The position numbers were made by a program, and so were the translations under genes. A stretch of 64,000 nucleotides of DNA from Panopea generosa (Eukaryota > Mollusca > Bivalvia > Adapedonta > Hiatellidae), in the NCBI GenBank assembly GCA_029582155.1, contig CM055901.1:1042501-1106500 (forward strand). The letters run 5' to 3'. This document shows, one piece after another, positions 36,201 through 48,200 of this stretch (position 1 is its first letter; the number at the start of each line of letters is the position of its first letter). The notes beneath the pieces are model-generated. The model did no database searches and was not told the origin of the DNA. It was given only the letters and a program-made list of their open reading frames with translations.

Positions 36201-39200
36201 TGACCTCTCAAGAAGACAAAAATGTGGAAACATTTTCAAAAACATATTTTAAAATTTAATTTTTGCTTATTAGATGTCTTTATGTGACAAATATTTAAGA
36301 TAGTATAAATGTAATAGCTTTCAATGAAATAAATTGATATAAACCATTATGGAGGTGTGTTTGTCTCAGGCATTCAAATTTTACTTCCTGCTATAAACTT
36401 TTTTTCTGCACAAAATGTCACGGCATTTGTCTTTTAGACGATCAAGTATCGGAGATGATCAAGACTTATCACAATCTCTTAGCAGGTTCTGTTGAAATCA
36501 CTGAATATGCATGCAGTTCTGTACGCAATGAGAGTCGGTCAAAGGTTTGGGGATTTTTGTTCTACACGTATGTTAGATTATTATTATCTCTTTACTACTT
36601 CCCCTTGGACAGACACAAAAAACTCACATTGAATCGACTAAGATTTATGTTATTGGTCTTTGTCTGATGACAGTTTGTTTAACTTTGGTCCGATTGCAGC
36701 ATCGGTAATTTGATTGGTCTAGAGCACTTGCTTTGTTATTTATAACCAATGAATTTGCACTGAAGATGTTACAACAGTTAAATACAAAAATCATTTTTCT
36801 ATTTAATACCTATTAAAATAATACACAATTCAAATAAAAATAACTTTAAATGAAAATTTTCATACAAATTATTATGAAAGCAACAATATTTTCCTTACTT
36901 GAGATTTAGACGAAATTTTGTATGCACATAATCTGCTGCTTTTCCAGTCAAACCTTTCTTCTCTATCAATTCTTTCAGTGGATATAATTTTTCTTGCACT
37001 TCTTTTAACTGTAAAGTAAAAAACACTTAATAAATACATGTTTATAAGTCTAAACAAAAATCTAAATATCTGTTGTGCAAGTCATATATCCTTTTAATCA
37101 TTATATATTTCTCAAAGCAAATGACATGATGTAACTCCCGCTTTATTCTGATACCAAGGCAACAAGCACCCTTTATAAGCATAAAAGGAAACATCCAGTA
37201 ATGTTCTTACCAAATTACGTCATGTCTTATTTTCTTTTGAAATAAATATGTCAGTGTCAAGTCTTAAGACATTTTTTTTAATGCATAGGTTGATGGTCTT
37301 AAATTCAAGTATTTGGTAATGTGTTCTTTGTTCACCTGGGCCCGATTAGCTCAGTCGGTTACAGGTCTGACTATCAATCAAGGGGTCGTTAGTTTTAATC
37401 CCCACTCGGCATCAGTCTCCGTGATGATTGATATACGACATTGTATATCATTATCATTCATCTCTCACTGCTGATTCAAGTGGGAAAGTTATCAGTTACT
37501 TGCAGAGATGGGGTGTGCTCAAGTACTGGTTATCCTTTCAAGATCCCAGGAAACAGTGGTTAGGTTAACTGATCGTCTGTTAGCCCTTGATGGTATAAAA
37601 ATGATGCTCAATATTCAATCAATCATTTAATCTTTGTTCAGTGATCCAGAAGTGCATTTATTTATATATAGAACAGTGCTTTATTAAAAATTGTTGTGCA
37701 AGATGCTTACGAAAGATGTTTACTCATTGTACATAAACACACAATGACGTTCTTGTCTTCAAATATACCTAGACAACATGTCAAAGAAACAAAGCTCTGT
37801 AAAACAAAACTGTATGTATATTTAATAATCATGAACCAACACATACCTTGTCTTTAAACTCATCAATCAAAGTCATAAACTCTGGAGACTCTTTCTGTAA
37901 CAGCTGAAATAAAGTTACAACCCATTGCTAATTAAGGATATGTATGAACGGAAAAACACAAAACTGCAGAGTCATGATTTTGCAGATTGTTCAGTATAAC
38001 GTATAAACCTAGTTTAAATTTTTTATACTGAAGCTTATGTGGAAGTAAATATGCTGATGTAGTCCATATATGAACAAAATAATACAAAACTGCAAAGTCA
38101 TATTTTGTCAATTGTGTCAGTAGATTTGATATTGCAATATAATTTCTTAAACTGGAAGTTTCAGATCCCAAAAATTGTAGATAAGCATCTCTAAACGGCT
38201 ACAGTACAAATTTATAGGTGTAAATTCAAACATGACTTAAATTAAACGTTGTTCCACACAAGTCAACAACGCAATCATACCAAAGCAATTGTCTAATGGC
38301 AGTGTTCGCCTCGTAGAGGGAAGGTCATGGGTTGGTGGCCAGTGTCAGTGTGTGACTGAGTGGGGTATCAAAGGTTAAAGGAGCACAAAGAACCCTGGGA
38401 GATATTGCTATTCTACCCTGTAATACTGCAGCTGGCTTGCAGAAATGTATTAAGTATTCCTCTACTTACTGTGATCTCAAGACGACCCCACAAGTACACA
38501 ACTTGTGCAAAGAAAAATTGTACTTCTTTATAAAAATGATGATGCGTTTATCTCTTCCTGAGCTAGTGGTGTTGGTTATTCAAAGAAAAGTTAGGTCAGC
38601 TGTGTGCTTGTATTACAATATTCAGACACTTTTTTAACGTGGTTTAACTTCTCATTTTCAACACATAACAGGTTATATGTTGCATCGTCCGCTTTTATGG
38701 TGGAGGAAGACATCAGAATGAACAACATCAGAACCAACCTTCCATAGGTAACTGGCCAACTTTCACACATAATATTTTTTATCAAGCTGGACTCGAACCC
38801 ACGACCATGACACATTGGATCGCTAGGAAGACCCATAATCAGATATTAAACTATCAGTTCTTCCTGAAGGCCTTTGTCACTGTATGCTCAATAAATTATC
38901 TACATTAATATGTGATGTCTATGTAACTTTTCACATTTCTATATTTCTATTTAAAATTCAAACTTTTTTCTTGTTATACAGTTAGTTACCTTTAACTTTT
39001 CTCGTTTTGAAAGCTTCGATAAATCTTTAACAATCTTCTCTTCTTTTTCTGAAGCCTCTTCGATCTTCTCTGCAGGCTGTGAAAAAAATGCACACATTAT
39101 AAAACATAAGAAGAAGAAACAACTGGCCTTAAAGCAAATTGCTCACCTGTGCCATAAAGGCTCGGAAAATTGCTCACCTGTGCCATAAAGGATCGGCAAA

Positions 39201-42200
39201 TTGCTCACCTGTGCCATAAAGGATCGTCTTCTCACTGCTGATTCAAGTTATTTACTTGCGGAGATGGGTGTGGTCAATCTTTTAGGATCCCAGAAAAGAG
39301 TGATTAGGTTAAATGATTGTCTGTTTGATGGCATAAGAATAATGCTCAATATTCAAATGAAAAAAAACAACAGTATATCCCAATTTTCAGCCTTCACAAT
39401 GCTTGTATCAAAAGTAGCGACATTTGGATTTAAGGGGCCTACATTCAAATATAAAGCAGTGCTCTCTTCTCAATTTTACTAAGTATAAAGTGAATCCCCA
39501 TTTTCAGCTTTCACAATGCTTGTATCAAAAGTAGCGACATTTGGATTTAAGAGGCCTACATTCAAATATAAAGCAGTGCTCTCTTCTCAATTCCACTAAG
39601 TATCAAGCGAATCCCCATTTTCAGACTCGGCAACTCTTTTATCAAAAGTATTGACATTGGGATTTAAGGTGTATAGAATACATGATCAGCACTAAAGCAG
39701 CACTCTATTCTCAAATCTACTTAAAAGGCATGTACCTTAAATATATCAAAACCAAAATCTTGATCATCAAGCTGCTCAGCCATTTGTCTCTGTAGTTTTA
39801 GTGCTTCTTTCTCCTCCAGTACAGCCTCTGCTTCCTCATCATCCATGTCCTTCATCTCTGCAATAAAGTCTCATTGATTTGACACAAAGTAAAACTAACT
39901 TTAACTATCAATCTTCATTTTCATCAGATACTTTTAAAGGGATTATATTGGCAAGTTACATAAACACTCTGTTAATCCAGACTTTTCCTGTATGCAGTGT
40001 GCACAAAATAATGCTTATGTATTGACGTATAACCTTTATTTACTTGAAAGTTATCAAATTAACAGTAATTGAATATTGGCCAAAAGTTTAATACGTCCAG
40101 CAATAAAGTATTGTGCAATGTTTACATTGAACTCCGTATACGTCCCGAACAACGCCTCGAAAACGAGATCAGGTACGAGTCTTCACGATGTTATCCGATG
40201 ATTGATCGGAAACCCGAAAGTGGTTTGTTGAAAACGGCAAATGTAAACAAAAAACAAAACATGGCTTCAGAAACCCAATGTCTGTAATAAAAAGGTTATG
40301 CGATTAGACACTTTAGAGGCGTATATCTCTAAGTTATAAGTGTACCTTCATGCTTGGCGTGTGTATTTAGGACGGGGAATTGCCGGTAATATGCCAATAT
40401 AATCCCTTTAATTACTTGATCGTACATTTAATGATTCTTAAGAACTGGTTAAGTCATAGTTATGGTTCTTTGAACATAATTTAATACCTCATGGAGCGAA
40501 TATCCAAGTCAAAATTGGTTGGTCAAAATGTTTTGTATATTAGAAAAATAATTTGCATATTTTCTTTATATCAAAATCAACTGTGGAATGAAAGGTTTGT
40601 ACTTTCCAGTAAAATCAGAAAATGTTTACCACCCACCCTCCCTTACATAACAAACTAGTAAATGATTCAAATATACAGGTATCTGTTAGTGGTACATGAA
40701 ATGATACTTTTGTTTGTTGTATTCAACATGCATGTATGTACAATTGATTTGTTAGTTTAATCGTTATTTTTTAATAGTAATAACTTAATTATTACTTTTA
40801 ATTAATATGCAAGGTAATTTTGTAACAGTTCATCGTTGTCAAGCATTGGGTGAAATATTTTATTTAAACAGATTTTATTTATAAATTAGAGAAAAATAAT
40901 TTCTTTTTCAATATCTTTGTTTAAAATTTTATTCTTTACTTAAAGAGACAAACGTGGCTGGGCATGTTTATTGTGTTTATTTGTGCAAATAATATTGTTG
41001 CATAATTATTAAGTGTATGTCACTATATAATAAAAGATATCTTATCTGTATATAAAAAAAACAACAAGGTGAATAACTCTTTAATTCTAACTAAAATACA
41101 GATTTTAGAGCTATCAACAAAAACTTAAAATGTATAAATTTTGTGATTGTTTCTTTTATGATTATCCTTCTCATATCTTGAACATTTTTTTTTTGTCCAT
41201 CTTACCTATTTCATCATCACCATAGTACTTCTTCCTCTTTTTGCCCCAGGCCTTGCTGTCTGGTAACCCTATGTAAGAAGAAAGTTTATGTAAGAAGAAA
41301 TTCCCATGTTATAGAAATGAGTATGAGCATACTAGAAATGAGTCGAGTATGGTAGACATGATGTTGTTGTTGTATGGTGTTTAGCGTCGCTTTCAACAAT
41401 TTTTCAGTCATATCGTGATGGTGTCTACTTGTGACAGTATTCTAAGCGCTGTCACACTGGAGCATCATGCCGCAGACACATGGTATGATACCCCACCAAG
41501 TCACATTATACTGACACCAGACAGACCAGACCTAGAACTCTCCTCTAAATGCTGAGCGTCAAGCAAGGAAGCTTCTAGTACTATTTTTAAAGTCTTTGGT
41601 ATGACCCGGCTGGGGATTGAACCCACAAACTTCTGCATGCGAGGCGGACGCTCTACCACTAGACCACACCGCGGTCTTGGTAGACATGAAAGCCCCTAAT
41701 TGTGGTGTTTCTGGTCATCTGAAAGGCCAACTTTGTATGTGGTTAAGAGAAATGATACCATGAAGGGATATTTTAAAATATAAAAAGTAATAAAAAAAAA
41801 TACCAACACACAATGAATATAAAGGTTTTCTTAAACCTATATCTATCATACTATACAGAAGAAACTGAAAACTAGAAATGAAAATATTGACACGACTATC
41901 CCTACTACCGATAAAAAAAAGTTGAAAAGGACCCATAACTCTTGTTAATTTGGAACCAGTTGACAAATATTGAATTTGACCAGTATTTTATAATAATACA
42001 GGTTCACACCAAAATATTGATAATATACATAGATGCCTTGAAAAGTTATCGATCTGAAACCAACCAGGGCTGGAAAATTCCACTTGTCCCCTCATTAGAC
42101 GAGTGGACATTTGGTCAGGATGAGTAAGAATTAATAAACTGACTATAATATTTCTTTGATTTAAGCATTCAATTAAATACGTTGAAAAGGAAGGATGAGT

Positions 42201-45200
42201 AGCTTTTATAAGAAATTTCAAGCTCTGCCAACTATTTACCACAAAAACGAACAGACTGACAGGCAGGTGTAGCACTTAATGCCCCTTCACCATTCTTTGA
42301 ATAACAAGAGGCCCAAGAGGGCCTGAGGACGCTCTACTGACTCATAGTGGCCATAGCACTTTTTGAAATTCTACTATGCAATAGAAACATCTAGGCGGGG
42401 TCATTTTTAACGCAAGGGACACCATTTGAACAAATCTAACAAAACTATAGTTGGTCATCATTACCACATAAACATTTTGAAAATCCGTTGGACCGTTCAT
42501 GAGAAGAAGATTTTTTAAGTTTTGGACTTTTTTTAGTAACGGTGGCCATCTTGAATTTCAGATAAAAAAAAAATCTTTTGTAAAGTCTCCTATGCAATAG
42601 AAACATCCATGTGAAGTTTCAGTTTAATTGGCCTAGTGGTTTCAGAATAAATGAAAAAAAAAAGAGAATTTTCTGTTTTCCCACAGTATCCCTATGTAAA
42701 ATTCTAAGTCCCCTTACAGGGCCCCTATATATTTTAGCCCCTAAATTCTTATCTGCAATCAAACCCCTACACATAAGGATAATTTATATCAAATATGTAC
42801 AAATCTAACATAACGGTTCTTAAGAAAACGATTTTACTAATTCCCAATTTGTACCCTTTTGAGGCCCCTCCTGACCCCTTAAGACATAGAAACCCAGTCA
42901 TTTTTACAAATATTAACCTCCTTCATCTTACAATGCTTGAGTGAAAATAAAGGCAAAATCATATCCATTTAAAAAAAATAATAAATATATATATATATAT
43001 ATTATATTGACATGTGTCCTCTTATTGAACTCTCGGGGCAGGGTCATATTTAACCCTAGGGACACCATTTGAACAAATCTAACAATACTATAGTTGGTCA
43101 TCATTACTACATAAACATTTTGAAAATCTGTTGGGCCGTTCATGAGAAGAAGATTTTTTGACTATTTTTAGTAAAAGCAGCAATCTTGAATTTCAGATCG
43201 AAAAAAAAAAATCTTCTGTATAGTCTCCTATGCAATAGAAACACCCATGTGAAGTTTCAGGTTAATTGGCCTAGTGGTTTCAGAGAAAGTGCTGCTAACA
43301 GACAACAGACGTCAGACAACGCGCCATCGCATAAGCACTTCTGGCCTTTGGCCAATAGAGCTAAAAACAACACGACTTACATGAAAAGGCATTCACAAAA
43401 CATTTTTCTGTAGGCCATTATACTTTACTTACACTAGCCTAGTGCAGTTCAACTTATGGGCTACTCTCATAATCCATTAATACAGACAAAATATTGTTGT
43501 TTCATCCAAATAAAGCTTTCAAATAGAAATTGACTGAAATACCAATTCTTCTCTCAAATGTAAATAAATTTTAATTGGTTAATTTTAAGATACAAATCAT
43601 TAAGCATAAACATTTGAAGAAAAAGTAGTTCCGGAATGTGTTACCATCTTCGCTGTCGTCCTCATCCTCCTGGTCCTCAATATCACTACCCAGCTCGTCC
43701 TTCTTCTGCATCTGTTTGACACGTCGTAGCTGAGCCTTGAGATTCCGTATCTCTTCATCGTCACTCTCCTCGGAATCAAGGGCCATAACCTCCTCCTGTA
43801 TATGACAGTCAGTTGAGTTTAAATACAAAACTTCACTTACTTTACAATGGTTATGAATAAAACACAATAGCATGATACCATTTAAGATCATAGAAGACCT
43901 CTATGTAGGAGTAACTTTGCATTTTGTGATGGAGTAACTTTGCATTTTGATTTTAACTTTTATTTAAAACCTTACATTCATATAACCCCATTTCTACAGT
44001 GTTCAGTATTTCCTCAAATACAAAAGGATTTGTGAAAATTTTGCTGCGTATTTTAAAACATACATTCTATTGAAGGTTTAACCTGTTTATATTACTTTAA
44101 TTTAGCATCACTTTCGGATCTTGTATAAGTCTCTTTCGACTTTGTTTCCTGGGTAAAACCAATACTGGGTGATGTCTCGGAGGTGATCAGTTCAAGCGTA
44201 GTATCAAACTCGCAACTTCTGGCATGAGCAACCAACATGCTATCCACCTGACTACTCTCCTGCTTTTATACAATGATACAAACCTAATTGTGACCTTGAG
44301 TTATAGACCTCATTTTTGCATTTTACACATCATCTTTTCATTGCGAAAACACCTACAATGTGTATTCAAATATTTCCATGCATGTAAGAATTATGGACTG
44401 GAGATGAAACATAAAATCAGGCACCATGATGGTGATGCCTTTGTGAGTACCTTCCATGGAGGTGACCTATGTTCACAATATCCACCATGATGGGAAAGTA
44501 TAGTCTAAGTATAAATGGGATTTTTTAAACACTTCAATGTCCATGTGTGACCCTGCCCTTAAAGTTATATACTTACTTATTGTGTTCAGAATATCATCTT
44601 TACACTTGTACCTTTTAATATTAAGATCCTTCAAAGAATATAAGAGTTATAGAGCAGATATGAAAATGGGACAAATGAAGATACCTACTAATCTCTCTGC
44701 TGTTATACACCAGAGGATAAATAAGTGTTACTAGTAATTAACATATTAAAATGGTATTGGTACAATTTTTTAAATCACACAATATTTTTCTACAATCTAT
44801 AAAATATAACCATTAATATACACAAAATCTGAATTTCATGAAAAATTTTTTTTTAAATGTGCTTATAGTCATCTACTATTTACACATCAGAAGAGTTTGT
44901 TTATTTTTGGCTTCCCTCCATAAATATATTGTGATTTGTTTCTATTTAGCTACTTTTTTTTTGTCATTAATTTTCATCAAGGTACTAAGTTTAACAACCT
45001 TACATACTGTAACTTTTAAATAAACAAATTTTGGCAATTTTATGCCTTACAGTAACACATACCTCATCGGACAGTCTGGTGGCATCTTCACGTTGATATC
45101 CCTTGTCAATCAAAATCTGAAAGGTAGTCAAATATACAGCCTGTAGTACAGATAGCAATAACAAGAGTTGTCAAAAGATAACAAAGCTCACCTCTGGGTG

Positions 45201-48200
45201 TCCAAGTCCAAAAAGGGCCATAACTGAGCCAAAATGCAATCCAAAGTTATAGTTCTTGTCTGTGTGTGTTCCATTGATGATCGTGAACACAAATGCAAAG
45301 TTTCATTCACATCCAATGAGTGGTTGCATAGATATCTTAAACTTAAACTTAAAAGTTTAACCTGGGTGTCTACAGAAGATGACGACGCCGACAATGCTGG
45401 GGTCATGGCAATAGCTCTCCTTGGACTTTGTCCCGGCGAGCTAAAAATGAACTGTGTAATGTAGTGTTGTCTGTGTATCTTCTACAAAATGTGACCATAT
45501 ACATCAAACCACAGCAGTGGTCTAGGGGTAGAGCATCCGCCTTGCATGCAGAAGGTTGTGGGTTTGATCACCAGCTGGGTCATACCAAATACTTGAAAAA
45601 TGGTACCAGAAGCTTCCTCGCTCGACGCTCAGCATTAAGAGGATAGTTCTAGGTCCATGTGTCCGCAGCATGATACTCCAGATGTGCCCGTGGCATGATA
45701 CTCTAGTGTGTCAGTGATCGTTAAAGAAAGGAATGTCTCAATATTTTAATTGCGTAAATGATTGAAATAATCTGTAAAGACTGGTTTATCTACGCATGTA
45801 AAAACATTTTCTTCCTTAGATTTTATATCGGAACTACCTTTATTTTTAACAGTCAAAAGGTAATTTTTCAGATTGCATTAAATTTCGACATTGGCTCTGT
45901 TTATGTTTCTTGTAATAACAGATTTAAAGTACATAAAAGATAAACAATGAATAATAAATTATGCTAATTGATTCTTGTAACCATTAACTGCTATAACAAG
46001 AAATTTAAAAGAAGTCACTCTGAAATATATATAACAAACTGAGAACTTCATGCATGAACATTTATATATAACTATTGTTTGATGAATATATAATCATATA
46101 AAACCCCAAAATGCAAAAGTTGAGTGGGTGGGGTCCAATGTAAACCTGATTGAGCTGTTTCCCACTACTGTCCTTATTGTTTTTAACATATGGTCAGACT
46201 GATAAGTAATCACTCAGCAGTAAAACTTTCAGACCTATTGTTTAATAGTATGAATAAAAAATGATAAAATGATTCCGCTTTAAATTTCCTTGCTCACATT
46301 TTATGAAATTCAGGTGGGACTCATTGATATAATATCTGTGAGTCGCAGGAACACATTGATTTCAAAATCCCACTGTATGGGCATCGTTTTACACCACACA
46401 ATTTTATATTATGTCCCATCCTTTATCGGTATCATATTCAATCTCACCAAATAGTGTCATCACATCTTACCTTTTCTCTCTTTGCATGAAACTCATCTAC
46501 GTCATCATAGAAGTAATCTCTCGACTCAGGATCTGGTTCATCAACGTTACCGTAAATTCTCTCGTCATCTGAAGCATATTCTGGAACATCATTGCCAGCT
46601 CTAGACCGCTTCCCACCTCCCTTCTTCCCTCTGAATACGCAAAAATTAACTGTTTCATATATCTTTATACATGTAGTAAAGTTACCAGGTAATAACTACA
46701 TTTTTGTATATTGCTGACAGCTCACTGGTGAGGTAGATTTTCTCAAAAATAGTACTGTCATCAATGTTTCAAGTTTGCCATGATTCCTGGGAGCTAGATG
46801 AATTCAGATTAATTTGTTCTGAAAGCATAGAAATTGGAAATACCAAATTTGGTAATTTAAAACAAGGAGCTGCTTAATATTATAGTAATAAAGGTGACCA
46901 CTGGAACAGGTTTGACTGTACAAAATAGTCAGACTGTATAATCTAAACATGTCATAATATACCGGTCAAATGTAACTCATGCATATGGCTGACACAGTAA
47001 TTACTCATTTTAATTTCATCCTTTGTAAAGAAATATGGTCACCATTCCCACTAGTGAATGTTATATTCTCGATGTGGAAAAGAAATTTCAAGCTTGAAAG
47101 AACTTTATTGTACTACTGTGTGTAATTTTTAATATTTGCATTGCAGACATCGGCAACTTGTGTAACTGTCATTGTTATGTTGTTGTTATGTGACCAGAGC
47201 TTGCTTTTGGCCACATTAGGTATTTTGAATTTTAGTAACGAGCTTCCTAGTCACAAGTACTCTAGCATGTGTAAAAATATTTAAAGTCTGCTTCAAATGT
47301 TTGTGATGTCAGTGTGTCTGTTTATATACATGTATGTATTGGATGAAGTAATTGAGCGAGTGATGAGTGAGCGATTTTGTTGCATGATGGGTAAATTAAC
47401 CATTTCCAACTCCTGCCAAACTAACCATCTACGCACTTTTCTTCTGACAGTTGAACCATAAGCAACGAATAGAAAATAAGTCTAACTTGTCCTTGTGGCC
47501 ACCTCTTATAAACGGTCACCTGTGTTAAGCGGCCCTTTCAAAATCCCCCCGTGAAAATTGCCTATATAAAGCATGTATTAAAGGGTCACCTCTTTAACGC
47601 GGCCAGCCTATTTCATCCCAAACAATGCCCGTAAGCGGTCATTGGCCAGGTGTAAGCAATCAGATGTAGCGTCCGACCCTTATCACTATTGGCTGGCCGC
47701 TATTCCGATCATATTGTATAATCCCGTGATCAATTAAAGCTTCTGCTTCTGTTATGAAAACCACCACTTTACCCAGAGCGAGAGTATGTATATATGGTTT
47801 AATAAGCAAATAGAATAGCGAGATTAATGACATTAGCGAAACTGTTACCCAACTTACAGACATGGTTCACGTACCATCATGTGATCACTTTTTATCTGTC
47901 TCAATAAACATCATGACTTCAGCTTTCTCTGTAAAAATATGGACCCTCTATTAAGCAGCCACCTGTGTTAAGCAGCCAGTTGGGCCATTTCCCTTGAGTG
48001 GCTGCTTAATACAGGTTAGACTGTATATAAAGTTCTTGTCGCTCCTTTAATACAAATCAGCCTGGTAAGAAATTACTTGTATTTTCATTTATCTCATTTT
48101 AAACTCTATTTGTATTATGTGAAATGTGTGAATTATGTATCACGTGAATATGATTGAAGTTTTGTCGTAATCGTTGTTTTCATGTCTTGTAATTTATGTA

